Source of the DNA: Hippopus hippopus
Lineage: Eukaryota; Mollusca; Bivalvia; Cardiida; Cardiidae
DNA length: 64,000 nt
NCBI GenBank assembly: GCA_946811185.2
Contig: OX328107.1
Coordinates: 38,527,860-38,591,859, forward strand
Direction: 5' to 3'
Position numbers and translations under genes: made by a program. Below the pieces are notes generated by a model. The model searched no databases. It saw only the letters and a list, made by a program, of their open reading frames with translations, and was not told the origin of the DNA. Positions 1 to 7,113 of the stretch are shown piece after piece. Numbering within the stretch: position 1 is the first letter of the stretch; each line of letters begins with the position of its first letter.

Positions 1-985
1 AAATCTCTTTTTATACAATGACAAGAAATCCAGTTGTGTTGACTACCGTCTCATACGTGCCAGTTACGCGCCCGTGAAAACATGAAAAATCGACTTACGG
101 CACATTCCATAGCAGACGACACTTGTTGCTTAAGTCAAATATAGGGATTTTTTTTGGTTCTTTTTCTCTTACTAGGGCCATTGAAATGGCATTGATACTT
201 TGAATTTGCTAAGATGATTAATGTACAGTGTAGAAATCCCAGAAAATAGTGTCACAAGTGGCTTCAAAAAACTGAAAACTCTTTCAGTAACAACTGATTT
301 CTGTTGCATAGATCAAAGAAAGGGAACTAAATTTTTATTTTTTTTTTAATCTCTTTTTATACCGTGACAAGAAATCCAGTTGATTTGACTACCGTCTCAT
401 ACGTGCCAGTTATGCGCCCGCGAAAACATGAAAAATTGACTTACGGCACATTCCATAGCAGACGACACCTGTTGCTTAAGTCGAATATAGGGAATTTTTT
501 TTTTTCGTTTTCTCTTACTAGGGCCATTGAATTGGTTACGATGACTATCCCACCCATACGTGACCGTTAGTGCTGTGCATAAAATCATAAAATCAATTTG
601 GACACTTTCCGAGGCAAGTGATACCTGTTGCACATCAAAGAAAGGTAAACCAAATTCGTTTTCTTACCAGGGTCACGAAAAACATTGAACCAATTTTGGT
701 GACCGTGTGAGTCATAAGTCTATTTTATGTTTAACCGCTGCGCAAAAACATTGATCCAGAAGCAACCGGTTGCTGTTGCATAAACTTTTTCCAATAAGAA
801 ATCTTGTTCTTGTTTGAGAATTCAGAAATAGGCCAATGAAATACAATAAGATGTAAGAATGACTAATAATAAAAATAGGTAAAATAGATAAAATGGCAAA
901 GTTGGGGATTCAACCTCTGACCATCAGGACCCAAAAAAGGTCTTGGTGCAGGGGTCAAACCCTCTTTGCCATTGAATAGGCTGAA
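1..985 (+). repeat. Partial unit R0 (3' part of a long unit)
   Basis: The window opens inside the second 346-bp module. R0 then holds the third module, the two decayed monomer copies, the AT-rich linker and a 78-bp fold-back element at 894-971. It carries the variant pair CCCGTG at 71-76 and cacttgttgc, which also occurs together in R4, R5, R7, R8, R15 and R16. No gene. Confidence 0.95.
894..971. other. 78-bp fold-back element, first copy in window
   Basis: Same element as at 2938-3015, in partial unit R0: outer arms 894-901 and 964-971, A-box-like 894-905, B-box-like 952-962. The first run of four T on the + strand lies about 113 bp beyond it (1084-1087), so a Pol III transcript from the + strand would be roughly 190 nt if it started here. 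Confidence 0.6.
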
Positions 986-1095
986 ATGACCCGAAGATTT
1001 AACATAGATATACAGAGATTTCCCCCCCTTCCAATCAGCCAATCAAATCTCAGGCCTCTCTTAAATTATCCAATCACAGAAGGTTTTAGAAAATC

Positions 1096-1106
1096 AAAAT
1101 GGCGTC
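1096..1106 (+). promoter_or_regulatory. YY1-like motif between CCAAT subrepeats
   Basis: AAAATGGCGTC matches the YY1-type consensus AANATGGCGNC at every fixed position and abuts the next CCAAT box. A second near-match, GAAATGGCGCC at 1248-1258, closes the cluster with one mismatch. Short units keep the first but lose the second. A short-motif match in a repeat has limited weight. Confidence 0.4.
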
Positions 1107-1240
1107 CAATCAGCCAATCAAATCTCATCCCTCTCTTCAAATTATCCAATCAGAAAAGCTTTGAGAAATTCAATATTGCGCCCAATCAGCCAATCAAATT
1201 GCAGACACACCCCCACAATCATCCAATCAGAAAGCTCTGT

Positions 1241-1255
1241 GCCATTTGAAATGGC
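1241..1255. repeat. 15-bp palindrome GCCATTTGAAATGGC
   Basis: Two 7-bp arms, GCCATTT and AAATGGC, flank a single G at the end of the CCAAT cluster. A related palindrome, GCCATTGAAATGGC, lies at the module 2/3 boundary (2217-2230), so the motif occurs in two otherwise unrelated parts of the unit. Confidence 0.8.
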
Positions 1256-1264
1256 GCCCGAAAA

Positions 1265-1272
1265 TATCGATA
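1265..1272. promoter_or_regulatory. TATCGATA palindrome (DRE-like)
   Basis: Exact 8-bp match to the DNA-replication-related element known from insect promoters, 38 bp after the last CCAAT box. It is kept in the long units I inspected except R30, where it reads TATCCATA near 57106, and it is absent from short units. It could be a chance palindrome. Confidence 0.35.
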
Positions 1273-1294
1273 GAAAACAGTGAGCAAGAATCGG

Positions 1295-1302
1295 CATAAA
1301 AG
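1295..1302 (+). promoter_or_regulatory. TATA-like CATAAAAG
   Basis: A TATA-variant sequence 68 bp downstream of the last CCAAT box. If a core promoter exists in the unit, this would place transcription start near 1325-1332. There is no experimental or comparative support, and no long reading frame follows. Confidence 0.3.
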
Positions 1303-1338
1303 TGGATTTAAAGTCTTCTTTGAAGGCTGTTGTGCAGT

Positions 1339-1356
1339 CCTTGGCAAACTGCCAGG
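1339..1356 (+). other. Small hairpin, TGGCA-AAC-TGCCA core
   Basis: TGGCA at 1342-1346 pairs with TGCCA at 1350-1354 across a 3-nt loop, and CC/GG extends it past one bulged T. It lies in the segment unique to long units. Confidence 0.6.
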
Positions 1357-1436
1357 CATGCACCCTCCACCAATGCCAGATTTCACTGAAAATGGGCGAA
1401 AATTTAAGAAAACAGGGTGACAGAAGACCTTGTTTT

Positions 1437-1452
1437 GGTGCCTTCTAGCACC
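1437..1452 (+). other. Small hairpin GGTGC/GCACC
   Basis: A 5-bp stem with a 6-nt loop (cttcta). CTTG upstream and CAAG downstream can pair outside it. No run of T follows directly, so it does not look like a terminator. Confidence 0.55.
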
Positions 1453-1472
1453 TTGCAAGATTGACTTCCCCT

Positions 1473-1488
1473 GATCCCTTGATCCCTT
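1473..1488 (+). repeat. Direct repeat GATCCCTT x2
   Basis: Two adjacent copies of GATCCCTT, followed after a few bases by a third GATC in ttcgatctg. A short simple duplication present in long units only. Confidence 0.7.
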
Positions 1489-1525
1489 AATTCGATCTGC
1501 TTTTCTAATTCAGGCCAACTGCCAT

Positions 1526-1571
1526 ACTGTACATTGATACTTTAAATATGCTAAGATGATCAATGTACAGT
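1526..1571. repeat. 13-bp perfect inverted repeat opening module 1
   Basis: ACTGTACATTGAT (1526-1538) is the exact reverse complement of ATCAATGTACAGT (1559-1571), with a 20-bp spacer. In module 2 only the inner 7 bp still pair, and in module 3 the right arm usually reads attaatg and pairing is lost. The perfect form is therefore specific to module 1, and short units lack it. Confidence 0.85.
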
Positions 1572-1883
1572 GTAGAAACCCCAGAAAATAAGAAAATAAT
1601 GTCACAAGTGGCTAAAAAAGACTGAAAACTCTTTCAGTAGCAACTGCTTCCTATTGCATAAATCAAATAAACGGAACTAAATTTTAATTTTGTTTTTAAT
1701 CTCTTTTTACCGTAACAAGAAACCCAGTTACGTTGACTACCGTCTCATACGTGCCAGTTACGCACCCGCAAAAACACGAAAAATCGACTTACGGCACATT
1801 CCATAGCAGACGACACCTGTTGCTTAAGTCAAATATAGGGATTTTTTTTGGTTCTTTTTCTCTTACTAGGGCCATTTTATTGG
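1532..1883 (+). repeat. Internal module 1 (352 bp)
   Basis: First of three tandem modules. It consists of a b-half (cattgatacttt to the first long T-run) and an a-half beginning near the Pol III-irrelevant phrase ctctttttaccg and carrying gactaccgtctcatacgtgcc at 1735. It holds the hairpin ACTGAAA-ACTC-TTTCAGT at 1621-1638. It differs from modules 2 and 3 by an extra gaaaataa stretch and by cacccgcaaaaacacg. Deleted in short units. Confidence 0.85.
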
Positions 1884-2229
1884 CATTGATACTTTGAATA
1901 TGCTAAGATGATCAATGTACAGTGCAGAAACCCCAGAAGATAATGTCACAAGTGGCTAAAAAAGACTGAAAACTCTTTCAGTAGCAACTGATTTCTATTG
2001 CATAAATCAAACAAAGGGAACTAAATTTTAATTTTTTTTTAAATCTCTTTTTATACAATGACAAGAAATCCAGTTGTGTTGACTACCGTCTCATACGTGC
2101 CAGTTACGCGCCCGCGAAAACATGAAAAATCGACTTACGGCACATTCCATAGCAGACGACACTTGTTGCTTAAGTCAAATATAGGGATTTTTTTTGGTTC
2201 TTTTTCTCTTACTAGGGCCATTGAAATGG
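1884..2229 (+). repeat. Internal module 2 (346 bp)
   Basis: Same b-half/a-half order as module 1, with gactaccgtc at 2081, 346 bp after the module 1 copy. The hairpin ACTGAAA-ACTC-TTTCAGT is at 1965-1982. Its a-half carries CCCGCG or CCCGTG, one of the most variable sites between units. Deleted in short units. Confidence 0.85.
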
Positions 2230-2568
2230 CATTGATACTTTGAATTTGCTAAGATGATTAATGTACAGTGTAGAAATCCCAGAAAATAGTGTCACAAGTG
2301 GCTTCAAAAAACTGAAAACTCTTTCAGTAACAACTGATTTCTGTTGCATAGATCAAAGAAAGGGAACTAAATTTTTATTTTTTTTTTTAATCTCTTTTTA
2401 TACCGTGACAAGAAATCCAGTTGATTTGACTACCGTCTCATACGTGCCAGTTATGCGCCCGCGAAAACATGAAAAATTGACTTACGGCACATTCCATAGC
2501 AGACGACACCTGTTGCTTAAGTCGAATATAGGGAATTTTTTTTTTTTTTCGTTTTCTCTTACTAGGGC
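2230..2568 (+). repeat. Internal module 3 (339 bp)
   Basis: Third module, with gactaccgtc at 2428, 347 bp after module 2. The hairpin ACTGAAA-ACTC-TTTCAGT is at 2311-2328, and the 3' side of the short-unit deletion falls 5 bp before it. Its final T-run varies in length and is the main cause of 1-3 bp differences between unit lengths. Confidence 0.85.
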
Positions 2569-2726
2569 CATTGAATTGGTTACGATGACTATCCCACCCA
2601 TACGTGACCGTTAGTGCTGTGCATAAAATCATAAAATCAATTTGGACACTTTCCGAGGCAAGTGATACCTGTTGCACATCAAAGAAAGGTAAACCAAATT
2701 CGTTTTCTTACCAGGGTCACGAAAAA
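2569..2726 (+). repeat. Decayed monomer copy 1 (158 bp)
   Basis: Aligns by eye with the a-half of the modules. gactatcccacccatacgtgacc matches gactaccgtctcatacgtgcc in position, then cataaaatcataaaatcaattt matches the cgaaaacatgaaaaatcgactt region, then gaggcaagtgatacctgttgc matches tagcagacgacacctgttgc, and it ends ttttcttaccagggtca against ttttctcttactagggcca. This indicates an older tandem duplication of a 158-173 bp monomer. Confidence 0.7.
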
Positions 2727-2850
2727 CATTGAACCAATTTTGGTGACCGTGTGAGTCATAAGTCTATTTTATGTTTAACCGCTGCGCAAAAATATTGATC
2801 CAGAAGCAACCGGTTGCTGTTGCATAAACTTTTTCCAATAAGAAATCTTG
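2727..2850 (+). repeat. Decayed monomer copy 2 (about 124 bp)
   Basis: A more diverged, truncated copy. gaccgtgtgagtcataag lies 158 bp after the same position of the previous copy, and agaagcaaccggttgctgttgcataaac corresponds to tcagtagcaactgatttctattgcataaat in the b-halves. It grades into the AT-rich linker and its 3' limit is uncertain. Confidence 0.5.
2805..2818. repeat. 14-bp perfect palindrome AGCAACCGGTTGCT
   Basis: Perfect self-complementary 14-mer in decayed copy 2. It is present in long and short units and is broken only in R26 (gcaactggttgc near 51603) among the units inspected. The related module sequence agtagcaactg is not palindromic, so the symmetry arose in this copy. Confidence 0.85.
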
Positions 2851-2937
2851 TTCTTGTTTGAGAATTCAGAAATAGGCCAATGAAATACAATAAGATGTAA
2901 GAATGACTAATAATAAAAATAGGTAAAATAGATAAAA
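2851..2937 (+). other. AT-rich linker
   Basis: AT-rich stretch with gaatgactaataataaaaataggtaaaatag-type sequence between the decayed satellite copies and the fold-back element. It shows no similarity to the modules. I see no gene or recognisable element in it. Confidence 0.6.
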
Positions 2938-3015
2938 TGGCAAAGTTGGGGATTCAACCTCTGACCATCAGGACCCAAAAAAGGTCTTGGTGCAGGGGTC
3001 AAACCCTCTTTGCCA
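2938..3015. other. 78-bp fold-back, tRNA-like element
   Basis: The ends TGGCAAAG (2938-2945) and CTTTGCCA (3008-3015) are exact reverse complements. The interior continues as an imperfect inverted repeat closing on GACC-CAAAAAA-GGTC with a 7-nt loop. It can also be drawn as a cloverleaf, with GTTG/CAAC, GACC/GGTC and AGGG/CCCT arms. TGGCAAAGTTGG fits the Pol III A-box consensus TRGCNNAGYNGG, and GGGTCAAACCC fits the B-box GGTTCRANNCC with one mismatch. On the minus strand TGGCAAAGAGGG and GGTTGAATCCC each fit with one mismatch. It recurs from 92 to 15 bp before each ATGACCC mark I checked, short units included. It is not a canonical tRNA gene: the acceptor-like stem overlaps the A-box. It may be a tRNA-derived remnant, a hairpin RNA source or a simple fold-back. 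Confidence 0.6.
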
Positions 3016-3029
3016 TTGAATAGGCTGAA

Positions 3030-5071
3030 ATGACCCGAAGATTTAACATAGATATACAGAGATTTCCCCCCCTTCCAATCAGCCAATCAAATCTCAGGCC
3101 TCTCTTAAATTATCCAATCACAGAAGGTTTTAGAAAATCAAAATGGCGTCCAATCAGCCAATCAAATCTCATCCCTCTCTTCAAATTATCCAATCAGAAA
3201 AGCTTTGAGAAATTCAATATTGCGCCCAATCAGCCAATCAAATTGCAGACACACCCCCACAATCATCCAATCAGAAAGCTCTGTGCCATTTGAAATGGCG
3301 CCCGAAAATATCGATAGAAAACAGTGAGCAAGAATCGGCATAAAAGTGGATTTAAAGTCTTCTTTGAAGGCTGTTGTGCAGTCCTTGGCAAACTGCCAGG
3401 CATGCACCCTCCACCAATGCCAGATTTCACTGAAAATGGGCGAAAATTTAAGAAAACAGGGTGACAGAAGACCTTGTTTTGGTGCCTTCTAGCACCTTGC
3501 AAGATTGACTTCCCCTGATCCCTTGATCCCTTAATTCGATCTGCTTTTCTAATTCAGGCCAACTGCCATACTGTACATTGATACTTTAAATATGCTAAGA
3601 TGATCAATGTACAGTGTAGAAACCCCAGAAAATAAGAAAATAATGTCACAAGTGGCTAAAAAAGACTGAAAACTCTTTCAGTAGCAACTGCTTCCTATTG
3701 CATAAATCAAATAAACGGAACTAAATTTTAATTTTGTTTTTAATCTCTTTTTACCGTAACAAGAAACCCAGTTACGTTGACTACCGTCTCATACGTGCCA
3801 GTTACGCACCCGCAAAAACACGAAAAATCGACTTACGGCACATTCCATAGCAGACGACACCTGTTGCTTAAGTCAAATATAGGGATTTTTTTTGGTTCTT
3901 TTTCTCTTACTAGGGCCATTTTATTGGCATTGATACTTTGAATATGCTAAGATGATCAATGTACAGTGCAGAAACCCCAGAAGATAATGTCACAAGTGGC
4001 TAAAAAAGACTGAAAACTCTTTCAGTAGCAACTGATTTCTATTGCATAAATCAAACAAAGGGAACTAAATTTTAATTTTTTTTTAAATCTCTTTTTATAC
4101 AATGACAAGAAATCCAGTTGTGTTGACTACCGTCTCATACGTGCCAGTTACGCGCCCGCGAAAACATGAAAAATCGACTTACGGCACATTCCATAGCAGA
4201 CGACACCTGTTGCTTAAGTCAAATATAGGGATTTTTTTTGGTTCTTTTTCTCTTACTAGGGCCATTGAAATGGCATTGATACTTTGAATTTGCTAAGATG
4301 ATTAATGTACAGTGTAGAAATCCCAGAAAATAGTGTCACAAGTGGCTTCAAAAAACTGAAAACTCTTTCAGTAACAACTGATTTCTGTTGCATAGATCAA
4401 AGAAAGGGAACTAAATTTTTATTTTTTTTTTTAATCTCTTTTTATACCGTGACAAGAAATCCAGTTGATTTGACTACCGTCTCATACGTGCCAGTTATGC
4501 GCCCGCGAAAACATGAAAAATTGACTTACGGCACATTCCATAGCAGACGACACCTGTTGCTTAAGTCGAATATAGGGAATTTTTTTTTTTTCGTTTTCTC
4601 TTACTAGGGCCATTGAATTGGTTACGATGACTATCCCACCCATACGTGACCGTTAGTGCTGTGCATAAAATCATAAAATCAATTTGGACACTTTCCGAGG
4701 CAAGTGATACCTGTTGCACATCAAAGAAAGGTAAACCAAATTCGTTTTCTTACCAGGGTCACGAAAAACATTGAACCAATTTTGGTGACCGTGTGAGTCA
4801 TAAGTCTATTTTATGTTTAACCGCTGCGCAAAAACATTGATCCAGAAGCAACCGGTTGCTGTTGCATAAACTTTTTCCAATAAGAAATCTTGTTCTTGTT
4901 TGAGAATTCAGAAATAGGCCAATGAAATACAATAAGATGTAAGAATGACTAATAATAAAAATAGGTAAAATAGATAAAATGGCAAAGTTGGGGATTCAAC
5001 CTCTGACCATCAGGACCCAAAAAAGGTCTTGGTGCAGGGGTCAAACCCTCTTTGCCATTGAATAGGCTGAA
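3030..5071 (+). repeat. Long unit R2 (2,042 bp)
   Basis: Same internal order as R1. It carries aaacgg near 3715, CCCGCG with cacctg, gatcaaagaaag in module 3 and ttgac in the last module. No private structural change seen. Confidence 0.96.
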
Positions 5072-7113
5072 ATGACCCGAAGATTTAACATAGATATACA
5101 GAGATTTCCCCCCCTTCCAATCAGCCAATCAAATCTCAGGCCTCTCTTAAATTATCCAATCACAGAAGGTTTTAGAAAATCAAAATGGCGTCCAATCAGC
5201 CAATCAAATCTCATCCCTCTCTTCAAATTATCCAATCAGAAAAGCTTTGAGAAATTCAATATTGCGCCCAATCAGCCAATCAAATTGCAGACACACCCCC
5301 ACAATCATCCAATCAGAAAGCTCTGTGCCATTTGAAATGGCGCCCGAAAATATCGATAGAAAACAGTGAGCAAGAATCGGCATAAAAGTGGATTTAAAGT
5401 CTTCTTTGAAGGCTGTTGTGCAGTCCTTGGCAAACTGCCAGGCATGCACCCTCCACCAATGCCAGATTTCACTGAAAATGGGCGAAAATTTAAGAAAACA
5501 GGGTGACAGAAGACCTTGTTTTGGTGCCTTCTAGCACCTTGCAAGATTGACTTCCCCTGATCCCTTGATCCCTTAATTCGATCTGCTTTTCTAATTCAGG
5601 CCAACTGCCATACTGTACATTGATACTTTAAATATGCTAAGATGATCAATGTACAGTGTAGAAACCCCAGAAAATAAGAAAATAATGTCACAAGTGGCTA
5701 AAAAAGACTGAAAACTCTTTCAGTAGCAACTGCTTCCTATTGCATAAATCAAATAAACGGAACTAAATTTTAATTTTGTTTTTAATCTCTTTTTACCGTA
5801 ACAAGAAACCCAGTTACGTTGACTACCGTCTCATACGTGCCAGTTACGCACCCGCAAAAACACGAAAAATCGACTTACGGCACATTCCATAGCAGACGAC
5901 ACCTGTTGCTTAAGTCAAATATAGGGATTTTTTTTGGTTCTTTTTCTCTTACTAGGGCCATTTTATTGGCATTGATACTTTGAATATGCTAAGATGATCA
6001 ATGTACAGTGCAGAAACCCCAGAAGATAATGTCACAAGTGGCTAAAAAAGACTGAAAACTCTTTCAGTAGCAACTGATTTCTATTGCATAAATCAAACAA
6101 AGGGAACTAAATTTTAATTTTTTTTTAAATCTCTTTTTATACAATGACAAGAAATCCAGTTGTGTTGACTACCGTCTCATACGTGCCAGTTACGCGCCCG
6201 CGAAAACATGAAAAATCGACTTACGGCACATTCCATAGCAGACGACACCTGTTGCTTAAGTCAAATATAGGGATTTTTTTTGGTTCTTTTTCTCTTACTA
6301 GGGCCATTGAAATGGCATTGATACTTTGAATTTGCTAAGATGATTAATGTACAGTGTAGAAATCCCAGAAAATAGTGTCACAAGTGGCTTCAAAAAACTG
6401 AAAACTCTTTCAGTAACAACTGATTTCTGTTGCATAGATCAAAGAAAGGGAACTAAATTTTTATTTTTTTTTTTAATCTCTTTTTATACCGTGACAAGAA
6501 ATCCAGTTGATTTGACTACCGTCTCATACGTGCCAGTTATGCGCCCGCGAAAACATGAAAAATTGACTTACGGCACATTCCATAGCAGACGACACCTGTT
6601 GCTTAAGTCGAATATAGGGAATTTTTTTTTTTTCGTTTTCTCTTACTAGGGCCATTGAATTGGTTACGATGACTATCCCACCCATACGTGACCGTTAGTG
6701 CTGTGCATAAAATCATAAAATCAATTTGGACACTTTCCGAGGCAAGTGATACCTGTTGCACATCAAAGAAAGGTAAACCAAATTCGTTTTCTTACCAGGG
6801 TCACGAAACACATTGAACCAATTTTGGTGACCGTGTGAGTCATAAATCTATTTTATGTTTAACCGCTGCGCAAAAACATTGATCCAGAAGCAACCGGTTG
6901 CTGTTGCATAAACTTTTTCCAATAAGAAATCTTGTTCTTGTTTGAGAATTCAGAAATAGGCCAATGAAATACAATAAGATGTAAGAATGACTAATAATAA
7001 AAATAGGTAAAATAGATAAAATGGCAAAGTTGGGGATTCAACCTCTGACCATCAGGACCCAAAAAAGGTCTTGGTGCAGGGGTCAAACCCTCTTTGCCAT
7101 TGAATAGGCTGAA
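5072..7113 (+). repeat. Long unit R3 (2,042 bp)
   Basis: It carries aaacgg, and the linked variants cgaaacac near 6804 and cataaatc at 6841. That pair recurs only in R6 and R9, exactly three units apart each time. Confidence 0.96.

Larger units (their letters stand above)
1031..1258 (+). repeat. CCAAT-box cluster, three 75-77 bp subrepeats
   Basis: Three tandem subrepeats start at 1031, 1106 and 1182. Each begins CCAATCAGCCAATCAAAT, has a third CCAATCA after a pyrimidine-rich middle and ends in AATGGCG or ATTGCGC. That gives nine CCAAT boxes in 228 bp, all on the + strand, with the first two of each subrepeat exactly 8 bp apart. CCAAT is the core bound by the eukaryotic factor NF-Y. The cluster recurs 45 bp after each ATGACCC mark (one base more or less in R7, R14 and R32). 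Short units keep only subrepeats 1 and 2 (six boxes). Binding is inferred, not shown. Confidence 0.85.
986..3029 (+). repeat. Long unit R1 (2,044 bp), reference for internal annotation
   Basis: This is the first complete unit and serves as the reference for the internal features listed separately. It carries the variants aaacgg and tttgttttt near 1676-1697, shared with R2, R3, R8 and R9. It has CCCGCG combined with cacttg, a recombinant of the two usual linked states. A private C-to-T change at 2793 gives aatattgatc in place of aacattgatc. Confidence 0.96.
986..7113 (+). repeat. Candidate three-unit block, copy 1
   Basis: R1-R3. The cgaaacac and cataaatc variants sit only in the third unit. 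The same arrangement holds in the next two blocks. Other markers (aaacgg, CCCGTG) do not follow the period strictly, so the block is imperfect or has been overwritten by conversion. Confidence 0.45.

Noticed and set aside
894..971. Calling the 78-bp element a functional tRNA gene
   Set aside because: The A-box lies inside the acceptor-like stem instead of after it. The plus-strand anticodon loop lacks T at position 33, the T-loop has 6 nt and no T-run terminator follows closely.
986..1249. 87-codon + strand frame starting at the ATGACCC mark, open in most units
   Set aside because: It runs through the CCAAT subrepeats and encodes only their repetition. One extra C in R7 and R14, a missing T in R32, a stop in R28 and an extra A in type B units break or change it. 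No domain is recognisable.
1358..1420. 20-codon frame (starting MHPPPMPDF) downstream of the TATA-like motif
   Set aside because: Too short to judge, no homology recognised, disrupted by the 10-bp deletion in R20 and carrying a Phe-to-Leu change in R21 and R28.
1142..1458. 73- and 79-codon minus-strand frames over the CCAAT cluster and the following segment
   Set aside because: Overlapping frames on the same DNA, with amino-acid-changing variants (the gttgtg/gttatg site changes Thr to Ile) and altered ends in type B units. Persistence is explained by array homogenisation.
1741..1790. CENP-B box candidate around cacccgcaaaaacacgaaaa
   Set aside because: The CCCG and CGAA half-motifs are present, but the spacing is 8 bases instead of 7 and the required central T is missing.
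2058..2614. 61- to 117-codon + strand frames in the modules
   Set aside because: Their ends move with T-run length, and their starts are lost by common variants such as CCCGTG, which makes an in-frame stop. The two frames encode the same repeated module, with no known domain.
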